Assembly (NCBI GenBank): GCA_024697625.1
Contig: JAILFJ010000129.1
Coordinates: forward strand, 28,182-92,181
DNA from: Oscillospiraceae bacterium
Lineage (GTDB): Bacteria > Bacillota > Clostridia > Oscillospirales > Oscillospiraceae
Direction of reading: 5' to 3'
Length of the DNA stretch: 64,000 nucleotides
Translations under genes and position numbers: made by a program
Shown here: positions 30,301 through 37,418 of the stretch, one piece after another
How positions within the stretch are numbered: the first letter of the stretch is position 1
Layout: each line of letters begins with the position of its first letter
Notes under the pieces: model-generated
Databases searched by the model: none
Told to the model about the DNA's origin: nothing
The model's input: only the letters and a program-made list of their open reading frames with translations

Positions 30301-30465
30301 GTATACCTTCGCCCCAAGCACCTCAATGTCGGCGAGGGTAAGCGCTTCGGCTGCGTTGACATCTTCTGTCGGGGTATCCTCTGCCATTGCAGAGCCGGTT
30401 CCCATACAGGCAAACAGCATCAGCGCTGCCAGAAAAGCACTTATGCGGGCTCTCCATCGTTTCAT
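27349..30465 (-). CDS. Secreted M4 (thermolysin-like) metallopeptidase with FTP/PepSY-like propeptide and long C-terminal extension
   Basis: Signal peptide; VLAHEFTHCVTNATM (HExxH), GAINEAISDIHGNL (third ligand Glu), GGVHINSSILNSVAW. Confidence 0.88.
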   Translation of the reverse strand: MKRWRARISAFLAALMLFACMGTGSAMAEDTPTEDVNAAEALTLADIEVLGAKVYTQDGRLTFVDGACTEEPIRSMEDAAKVLSAVSPLLGGDERIHFVPWRMLTDSAGNVYYLFRQMYADTTVSGGAVKLVTDADGSMLGLVASVEDELPDIEQAESITARQAEELVLERMSAGDQVEVGLIEGQTEKVILPVNLNPDFFPEEEKPVERRFVWAVYTENSSGDVRKGVELPFLVHYVTMDGKYVCKQPAICPGDETAASGYDAAYVFEFMEPADYTGTVTLSDGSAQEISVMLMRDTRTGMYYLGNLERRIVVADYYEFIYNSGRVQLEASVDNSGWDETCLLSLYNYCRAWDYYRELGWIGGDGLGTPILILKDYCKYDYQPLDNACYAGPFYGWEAFISSSANDYSQCLDVLAHEFTHCVTNATMTYNDYKNDHGAINEAISDIHGNLCEMMAGATEDTTWALGENSVLGIIRSMSDPHMFQQPAYTWDLYYWPNVKELTVINDRGGVHINSSILNSVAWQLCAESGMTLEEARAFWFAVDCAIVPGTDYPQLRQLLPWIMEYLDMARYQEALSDAMDATRLGVNEIPEAFEDDRALVKLTLPDDERFTDGHWQLRLFNVDSKGAAQRCADIMAGRGEYAGVLDELLAAIYGVDPEALEKDARDYTADEILDALFTKLAESLDPGSIGTSDGTGDLPAEEVPQDSNDFLTLLKVLYARYFADLISVDYGNAGEDGRTIQAVVRPGLTLPLLYRAEADDEGYVHSMSLAVYTFEEWHDLFSIALPILETLMPEQGGEEPDDTAEASADEAAQQGDVAQAPADDEAQVNASNRDDVKKKLFTVLASQEGRDAVKRLIGELDGMLRKIIDPQALVDLILFRIEPGTICALPETGLEAVEVFQNEDFTVLQSLYGMPPVREKAFGGKATVDYGSSELYTREDLKAAVKLIEDEFASFTGCEMHALRYAGDVCGSLENIRWINSLDEGKNYVQVVEFLSDFHSPIEGGGAWEPDTEYTDYQWWLARTVDGDWNLLSWGYA

Positions 30466-30612
30466 TCAGGGATCACTCCTTTTCCGGTATATACCACAAT
30501 TCCAACTACATAACGTTTCGAGACACGGTTGACCGAACAACCTGCGCCTTTCCTTCATAGTACCATGTTAAATTGCCCGACGGCCCTCTCGCGTGAGCAC
30601 AGATCGATTTAT

Positions 30613-30753
30613 TCAGCGTTTCCTGCATCTTATTGGATTTGTCAGGACGCTCAAATCCTGGACCTTGAAAGTGCATGCAGGGTAATTTGTGCAACCGGCA
30701 AATTTTGAGTACGGGCCAATCTTCTCGATCAGTTTCCCCGTTTGGCAACAGCA
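30613..30753 (-). pseudogene. Zinc-ribbon (topoisomerase/helicase-type C4 finger) remnant
   Basis: CCCQTGKLIEKIGPYSKFAGCTNYPACTFKV resembles CPxCGGxLVxRxGxxGxFxGCSNYPxC; stops flank both sides. Confidence 0.4.
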
Positions 30754-30975
30754 TCATCTGATACAGTTGTTGACGACATACTTGCGGGTTAACTCCTGAC
30801 CTGATTCTCCTCTGATTCTCCTTTGGGAGAAGAATCTTCAAAATCTGAAACGATATTTTAGCATATCCACGCCGCCTTTTCAAGAACCTGTTTCTCTGTT
30901 TTTACAGTCTGGCGGTTGCTTTTCTGCATTTTCTGTGATAATATTTCATCATCTCTGAGAAAAAAGGAATGAAGC

Positions 30976-32454
30976 ATGGACAATCTGGATTCTGTCAGAC
31001 ACCTTCTCTTTGTCGGAACTTTTTTCGGCGTTATCATTCTGGACCTTCTTTTCGTACGGTTTGCCGTTCCGATCCACCGCACAGAGGTCAATGAAGCTTC
31101 CAGACTCATGCGCTTCAGCACCGTTGCTGTGCTGATCCTCATGATTCTTTTCAGCAGCTGGGCCATGTCTCTCAACCCCATGTGGAACGGGAAGGAACCG
31201 GGACATCGGGACCAGTACGAGAAGATCACGGAATCTTTTCTGAACGGACATCTTTATTTCGACAATGTGCCGGTCGACCCGAAGCTAAACGAGATGGAAA
31301 ACCCGTATGACCCTTATGCCCGCCTTGAGCTCGGGGTTGACTATTCCTGGGATCATGCTTTTTATAACGGACACTATTACATGTATTACGGCGTTGTACC
31401 GGTTCTGCTTCTTTTTCTTCCCTTTCGGATTCTTACCGGCAATGCCCTTACGGGGTATCACGCCACACAGGTTTTTGTGGCTGCCTACTTCTGCGGAGTA
31501 TTCTGTCTGTTCCGCTTTCTGGCCCGCTGTTTTTTCCGAAAAATGAGTTATGCGGCCTGGCTTATGCTATGCATCACCGTCTCGTTTACAAGCCTGTGGT
31601 GCTGCATTGCATGTCCTGCTCTGTATAACACACCTGTCTCTTCAGCGCTCTGCATGGAGATTTGGAGTCTGTTCTTTTTCTCAAAGGCTGTCTGGGGTAC
31701 GGAAGAAGAAAACAGATCCATCGCATATGCATTTCTGGGTTCGCTGTTCGGAGCCCTTGCGTTCGGTTGCCGGCCTAACATTGCGCTCGGAAATCTGATT
31801 GCGATCCCTATGCTGCTGGTATACCTCAGAAAGCATCGTCTTTCTCTTCGCCTCCTGCTGAAGCTGCTCCTGGCGATCCTGCCGTATGTGATCATCGGCC
31901 TCGCCCTGATGTGGTACAACAAGGCCCGCTTCGGGAATCCGCTGGAGTTTGGTCAGTCCTACCAGCTCACTGTCGCAGACCAGACTGCATACGGGGATCG
32001 CAGCCTGGCTGATATTCATTGGGTCACAATCGCAAACGGACTGGTATTCAATTTCTTTCAGTCCCCCACGCTGGAGTATCACTTTCCCTTTGTCGGTGCA
32101 GCCGGCGTATTTCTCGCCTATCCGGTTTTCTGCTATGTCTTTCTGGCGGCGGCTGATGACGGAACCAGACTTCGCATACGTGAGAATCAACTGTCGCTGC
32201 TTCTTATCTTTCTGGCTTTGACCGCAGTTCTGATTACGGTCGTCAATATCATGTGGTCACCGTTTCTCGCGGATCGGTACAGGGAAGATCTGATCTGGCT
32301 GATCGGGATACTGTGCTTCCTCTGTATCGGGTTCCGGCTCGAAGGCTTAAGGAATCCACTGGAAGGCAGCCGCTGGATCTGTCGATGGTGTATCTGGTCC
32401 CTGGCGGTTGGTTTCCTGCTTGGGGCAAACGACGCGATGTTTTATGCTGCATAA
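30976..32454 (+). CDS. Polytopic membrane protein, possible GT-C-type glycosyltransferase
   Basis: Multiple hydrophobic helices; AAAAGGAATG RBS; immediately upstream of a GT2 gene. Confidence 0.7.
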   Translation: MDNLDSVRHLLFVGTFFGVIILDLLFVRFAVPIHRTEVNEASRLMRFSTVAVLILMILFSSWAMSLNPMWNGKEPGHRDQYEKITESFLNGHLYFDNVPVDPKLNEMENPYDPYARLELGVDYSWDHAFYNGHYYMYYGVVPVLLLFLPFRILTGNALTGYHATQVFVAAYFCGVFCLFRFLARCFFRKMSYAAWLMLCITVSFTSLWCCIACPALYNTPVSSALCMEIWSLFFFSKAVWGTEEENRSIAYAFLGSLFGALAFGCRPNIALGNLIAIPMLLVYLRKHRLSLRLLLKLLLAILPYVIIGLALMWYNKARFGNPLEFGQSYQLTVADQTAYGDRSLADIHWVTIANGLVFNFFQSPTLEYHFPFVGAAGVFLAYPVFCYVFLAAADDGTRLRIRENQLSLLLIFLALTAVLITVVNIMWSPFLADRYREDLIWLIGILCFLCIGFRLEGLRNPLEGSRWICRWCIWSLAVGFLLGANDAMFYAA

Positions 32455-32463
32455 GGAGTTCAA

Positions 32464-33405
32464 ATGGATCGAATTGCTGTACTGATTCCCTGCTATAACG
32501 AGGAAAAAACGGTTGCAAAGGTTGTCCGGGATTTTCGGTCGGCTCTGCCGGAAGCCGTGGTCTATGTTTATGACAACAATTCTTCCGACCGGACAGCAGA
32601 GCTTGCTCTGGAAGCCGGGGCGATCGTACGGCATGAACACAAGCAGGGCAAAGGCAATGTAATCCGCAGCATGTTCCAGGATATTGACGCCGAGTGTTAC
32701 CTGATGGCAGACGGTGACGATACCTATCCTGCGGAAGCCGCCCCTGAACTGGTCCGCCCCATACTCGATCACGGAGCGGACATGGTAGTAGGAGACCGGC
32801 TTTCTTCCACCTATTTCGCCGAAAACAAGCGCCCCTTTCATAATCTGGGAAATGTCGGCGTGCGCCGTGCAATCAACCTTCTGTTTCGAAACAACATCAA
32901 GGATATCATGACCGGGTACCGCGCCTTCAGTTATGAGTTTGTCAAGACGTTTCCTGTCCTCTCAAAGGGTTTTGAAATTGAGACGGAGATGAGCATTCAT
33001 GCGGTGGACAAGAACATGAACATCGAGAATGTCGTCATTGACTATCGCAACAGACCGGAGGGCAGCATCTCAAAGCTGAACACCTATTCGGACGGATGGA
33101 AGGTGATCCTGACCATCATCCGGCTCTACCGCGTGTATCGGCCGATGGCTTTTTTCGGGCTGATCTCCCTTGCTCTGGCGCTGCTTGCTGTGCTTCTGTT
33201 TCTCCCCATTATGGGAGAATACGTCACGACAGGCCTCGTTCCCCGCTTTCCAACGCTGATCGTCTGCGGCTTTCTGGCGATTGCCGCCATTCAGTCTCTC
33301 TTCACAGGCCTGACCCTGCAGACCATCCAGAAAAAGAACCTGCAGGATTTTGAAATGCTGCTGATGCGGGCAAAGAGAGAAAAACGTGAGATGGATTCCA
33401 AATAG
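32464..33405 (+). CDS. GT2 family glycosyltransferase (polyprenyl-phosphate glycosyltransferase-like) with C-terminal TM helices
   Basis: IAVLIPCYNEEKTVAKVVRDF, VYDNNSSDRTAELA, MADGDDTYPAEAAPELV; two C-terminal TM segments. Confidence 0.9.
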   Translation: MDRIAVLIPCYNEEKTVAKVVRDFRSALPEAVVYVYDNNSSDRTAELALEAGAIVRHEHKQGKGNVIRSMFQDIDAECYLMADGDDTYPAEAAPELVRPILDHGADMVVGDRLSSTYFAENKRPFHNLGNVGVRRAINLLFRNNIKDIMTGYRAFSYEFVKTFPVLSKGFEIETEMSIHAVDKNMNIENVVIDYRNRPEGSISKLNTYSDGWKVILTIIRLYRVYRPMAFFGLISLALALLAVLLFLPIMGEYVTTGLVPRFPTLIVCGFLAIAAIQSLFTGLTLQTIQKKNLQDFEMLLMRAKREKREMDSK

Positions 33406-33408
33406 ACC

Positions 33409-33447
33409 GATGCCTCTGAGCTTATACAGGAAAAGCTCGGAGGCATC
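33409..33447. terminator. Hairpin terminator between convergent GT2 and radical-SAM genes
   Basis: GATGCCTCTGAGCTT...AAGCTCGGAGGCATC, 15-bp stem with one mismatch. Confidence 0.75.
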
Positions 33448-34423
33448 TCTCTATCAGGATTTCGTTTCCCACCGGCACAGAGGAGGCTGAAACCTGCAGC
33501 AATGCCAGCTGGAACCTCTCTGTGAGCCAGTGAATATTGCATTTTTTCTGCCCGATCATCTGGGAGAGCAGTTCCGGCCTGACCAGCAGGCGGATCTCCG
33601 CTCCGGTACAGTCGAGCGAGCTTAAAAGTGCCTCTGAACGGTTTCGGAGCACTCTGCTCCGTACCAGCTCACCCAGGGCCGGATGATAGGCCCCGGCTGC
33701 AGCTCCGCCAGCTGAGAGCAGCTCGGTCGGGTTCAGGCCGAGTCGTATCACAGGAATCCCGCGTTCTTCCAGAACAGGCCAGATCTGTGCACAGATCCGG
33801 ACTGCGTCCTCCACCGTATGTTCTCTGTACTCTCCCCGCCGCCACAGCTGCTCCAGCTTTGTTCCGCGGACAACAACCGCGGGATAGATCCGCATGGCAT
33901 CCGGCTGCAGCGCAGCCATCTTCTTTGCCGACTCCAGTGCTCCTGCATCGTCGTCCCCCGGAAGCCCTGTCATCATCTGAAGAACCAGATGAAAGCCGCC
34001 TGATCTGACCATGTCAGCAGCATGCTCCACATCCTCGGCAGTGTGACCGCGGCCGCTGAGCCGGAGCACAGAGTTTCTCATCGACTGAGCACCGAGCTCT
34101 ACCGTCCCGACTCCATACGCATGCAGGATCTGTAAGATCTCAGGACTGACGGCATCCGGTCTTGTGGAGATCCGGATGGAAGAGAAATGGCCCTTTGCAG
34201 TTTCCAGATATCCCAGCATTTCATCCCTCGGGAGTGCAGTGAAGCTCCCGCCGTAGAGCGCCAGTTCCGCATCATGATGATCTGCTCTGCAAAGTTCTTT
34301 CAGGTCGGCTAAGGCCCTTTCCGCTTCGGCTCCCGTAATCTCCCGCTGGTTGCAGAAAACGCATGCGTGGGGACAGCCAAGATGGGGGATAAAAATGGGT
34401 AAAATCTTTTTTCGAGCACTCAT
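33422..34423 (-). CDS. Radical SAM protein (Elp3-like)
   Basis: PIFIPHLGCPHACVFCNQREITG (CxxxCxxC), LALYGGSFTALP. Confidence 0.88.
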   Translation of the reverse strand: MSARKKILPIFIPHLGCPHACVFCNQREITGAEAERALADLKELCRADHHDAELALYGGSFTALPRDEMLGYLETAKGHFSSIRISTRPDAVSPEILQILHAYGVGTVELGAQSMRNSVLRLSGRGHTAEDVEHAADMVRSGGFHLVLQMMTGLPGDDDAGALESAKKMAALQPDAMRIYPAVVVRGTKLEQLWRRGEYREHTVEDAVRICAQIWPVLEERGIPVIRLGLNPTELLSAGGAAAGAYHPALGELVRSRVLRNRSEALLSSLDCTGAEIRLLVRPELLSQMIGQKKCNIHWLTERFQLALLQVSASSVPVGNEILIERCLRAFPV

Positions 34424-35097
34424 GCCCGCTGTTTTTCAAGCGCCGCTCCGGCAGCGGCCTGCTCTGCTTCCTTCTTGCTCTTGCCCGTTCCCTCTCCTGC
34501 GTAAATGCCGTTTAAATATACGGCAAAACGGAAACACTTGTCATGGTCCGGACCGTCCTCGCTCAGAAGCCGGTATTCAATGCTGTTTCCCGGAACCCGT
34601 TGGATCAGCTCCTGAAGCTCTGTTTTAGGATCTGCACGCTCTGAGCGAATGATTGTTTCCGCATTTTTTAAAACATGGCTCTCGATAAATCGCTCTGCTT
34701 CTGAAAGCCCGCCATCCAGAAAAATCGCCGCAATGACAGCTTCCACCAGATCGGCCAGCACACTCACCCTCTGACGGCCGTCAGATCGCTCCTCCCCGCG
34801 TCCCAGTCTCAGCAACCGTCCGAGTTCAAGCGTCTGCGCCACATGGTACAGGCTTTCCTCACAGACCAGCTTGGAACGGATCCTGGTCATCCTGCCCTCA
34901 GGCAGAGCAGGCTCACAGCGGTACAGCTTCTCAGCCGTCACCATATCGAGTATGGCGTCACCGAGGAACTCCAGCCTCTCATAGCATTCCGCATGTGCGT
35001 TCGGGTGTTCATTAACCCAGGAGCTGTGGGTAAATGCGGTCCTCAGCAGCTCAGGGTTTTGAAAAACATATCCGATTTCTTTCTGCAGCTTCTGCAC
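34420..35097 (-). CDS. rnc: Ribonuclease III
   Basis: YERLEFLGDAILDMVTAEKLY signature; DLVEAVIAAIFLDGG; C-terminal dsRBD. Confidence 0.96.
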   Translation of the reverse strand: MQKLQKEIGYVFQNPELLRTAFTHSSWVNEHPNAHAECYERLEFLGDAILDMVTAEKLYRCEPALPEGRMTRIRSKLVCEESLYHVAQTLELGRLLRLGRGEERSDGRQRVSVLADLVEAVIAAIFLDGGLSEAERFIESHVLKNAETIIRSERADPKTELQELIQRVPGNSIEYRLLSEDGPDHDKCFRFAVYLNGIYAGEGTGKSKKEAEQAAAGAALEKQRA

Positions 35098-35100
35098 TTC

Positions 35101-36108
35101 TCACTCCGTTCTGAGTTTCATATAATCGATGTTGGCTTCAATATCCCCTATAATGCCTGAGTCTGCAAACTGCTTTGCCTGACGGATCGCTGCAAAAAAG
35201 CTGTCGGCATTGGAAGAACCGTGTGCTTTGATGACCGGTTTTGAGATTCCGATCAGCGCTGTTCCTCCAACCTCGTTCACGTCCATGGATTTCTTCATCA
35301 GGTAGAGATCATTCTTCAGCACTGCTGCAGCAATCTTGTTCTTTGTACTCTTGTAGAACACATCATTTTTCAGCGTCTTCATCATATAGCGTATGACGCC
35401 TTCCGTCGATTTGAGGAGTACGTTTCCCGTGAAGCCGTCAGTCACAACGACATCTGCTGCACCCGAAAATACGCCTGTCCCCTCTACGTTACCGACAAAA
35501 CGGATTCTTCCCTCCGCATCCGCCTCTCTGAGGAGCTCAAAAGCTCTGTGCTGCAGTTCTCCGCCCTTGGTATCTTCGGTTCCGACGTTCAGCAGTCCCA
35601 CGCGCGGCTCGGAAAGCCCCATCAGCTTTTTCGCATAAAAGCTTCCCATAAATGCAAACTGCAAAAGATACTCTGCCGTACATTCCACATTCGCTCCGCA
35701 GTCGATCAGCATCACGCCGTTTTTCCCTGCCGGCAGAACCGGGGCCAGGGCTGCTCTGCGAATACCGTGGATGCGCTTCACAGTCAGGGTTGCGCCGGTC
35801 AGCAGTGCCCCTGTGCTGCCTGCGGAGACGACCGCATCGCCTTCCCCGTCTTTCAGGAGTCGGAGTGCTACCGCCATGGACGAATCTTTTTTCCGACGGG
35901 TGGCAGTGCTTGGATCATCCTCCATGGTGATGATCTCTCGTGCATCCACGATCCTTGCCGTGTCACCCTTTGGAAGGCAGGCCTCCACAGCCTCCTTCTG
36001 ACCCACCAGAATCAGTTCCGTCCCCAGCTCCGCCCGGGCCCGAAGCGCTCCCTTTACGATTTCATGGGGGGCGTTGTCTCCTCCCATGGCATCAATAATG
36101 ACTGTCAT
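35101..36108 (-). CDS. plsX: Phosphate acyltransferase PlsX
   Basis: MTVIIDAMGGDNAPHEIVKGALRA; VVVTDGFTGNVLLKSTEG. Confidence 0.96.
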   Translation of the reverse strand: MTVIIDAMGGDNAPHEIVKGALRARAELGTELILVGQKEAVEACLPKGDTARIVDAREIITMEDDPSTATRRKKDSSMAVALRLLKDGEGDAVVSAGSTGALLTGATLTVKRIHGIRRAALAPVLPAGKNGVMLIDCGANVECTAEYLLQFAFMGSFYAKKLMGLSEPRVGLLNVGTEDTKGGELQHRAFELLREADAEGRIRFVGNVEGTGVFSGAADVVVTDGFTGNVLLKSTEGVIRYMMKTLKNDVFYKSTKNKIAAAVLKNDLYLMKKSMDVNEVGGTALIGISKPVIKAHGSSNADSFFAAIRQAKQFADSGIIGDIEANIDYMKLRTE

Positions 36109-37418
36109 AGCCTCAGTACCTCCTTTTTCTCCCGCAGGTCCTCCATGATCTGAAGGGATCGTGCAGAGATCTCCATGTTCTTATTTCGCTTTCCCTTTAC
36201 CCTGCGGTCAAGACTGCGGATGATGCCAAAGTTAATGTTCATCGGCTGGAAATCTCCGATGCTTTCCTGCGATACGTACAGGCTGAGCGCACCGATTGCC
36301 GTTTCCTGCGGAAAATCCACCGCTTCCATTCCCAGAAGCTCCGCTGCGGTCTCAATCCCGACGAGAAGTCCCGAAGCCGCCGATTCCACATAGCCTTCCA
36401 CCCCGGTCATCTGCCCCGCAAATCGGATACGGGGCTCGGAGATCAGGCGATAATAGCGATCCAGCAAACCGGGACTGTTCAGATAGGTATTTCGGTGCAT
36501 GACTCCGTAACGGACAAATTCCGCCGAACGCAGCGCGGGAATCATTGAAAAGACGCGCCGCTGTTCTCCCCATTTCAGATGTGTCTGGAATCCGACAAGG
36601 TTATATAGCGTTCCGTCCCTGTTGTCCTGCCGAAGCTGGACAACGGCATAGTCCTCCTGCCCGGTCCGTGGATTTCGCAGTCCTACCGGCTTCATCGGCC
36701 CGTATCGAAGCGTATCGATCCCTCTTCTCGCCATCACCTCGACCGGCATGCAGCCTTCAAACACACCTGCGTCATCAAAACCATGTACTTCCGCTTCCTC
36801 AGCGGAGACCAGCTCCCTGACAAAAGCGTTGTATTCCTCCATGGTCAGAGGACAGTTTACGTAGTCCGCCGTCCCCTTTCCGTACCGGGAGGCAAAATAC
36901 GCCTGCTCCATATCCACACTCTCCAGGGTCACAATAGGAGCCACAGCATCAAAGAAGTGCAGGTTGAAATCCGGACAGAGCGCTGTAATCCTGCCTGTGA
37001 TCGCATCACTGGAGAGAGGTCCGGATGCTATTATAACCGTCCCTTCCGGGATCTCTGTTACTTCTCCGCGCACCACGCTGATATTCGGATGGGTACAGAG
37101 GGTATCTGTGATCTCCCGCGAGAAGGCCTCACGGTCCACAGCCAGTGCACCTCCAGCCGCTACACGGTTGTGGTCCGCACTTTGAAGGATCAGGGAATCC
37201 AGTCTGCGCATCTCTTCTTTAAGGAGTCCTACTGCGTTGGAGAGCTCGTCTCCTCGCAGGGAATTAGAGCATACCAGCTCCGCAAACTGCTCAGAATGGT
37301 GAGCCGGGGAGAAGCGTGCCGGCTTCATCTCACAAAGCCGCACAGAGATTCCCCGTTTTGCAAGCTGCCAGGCGCACTCGCTCCCGGCCAGACCGGCACC
37401 GACTACAGTCACTGTCAT
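36105..37418 (-). CDS. trmFO: tRNA (uracil-5-)-methyltransferase TrmFO
   Basis: VTVVGAGLAGSECAWQLAKRGISVRLCEMKP; NINFGIIRSLDRRVKGKRNKN. Confidence 0.95.
   Translation of the reverse strand: MTVTVVGAGLAGSECAWQLAKRGISVRLCEMKPARFSPAHHSEQFAELVCSNSLRGDELSNAVGLLKEEMRRLDSLILQSADHNRVAAGGALAVDREAFSREITDTLCTHPNISVVRGEVTEIPEGTVIIASGPLSSDAITGRITALCPDFNLHFFDAVAPIVTLESVDMEQAYFASRYGKGTADYVNCPLTMEEYNAFVRELVSAEEAEVHGFDDAGVFEGCMPVEVMARRGIDTLRYGPMKPVGLRNPRTGQEDYAVVQLRQDNRDGTLYNLVGFQTHLKWGEQRRVFSMIPALRSAEFVRYGVMHRNTYLNSPGLLDRYYRLISEPRIRFAGQMTGVEGYVESAASGLLVGIETAAELLGMEAVDFPQETAIGALSLYVSQESIGDFQPMNINFGIIRSLDRRVKGKRNKNMEISARSLQIMEDLREKKEVLRL

Noticed and set aside
30506-30883. 125-aa minus-strand ORF
   Set aside because: No RBS or family resemblance; another frame in the same DNA reads as a zinc-ribbon relic, suggesting decayed sequence.
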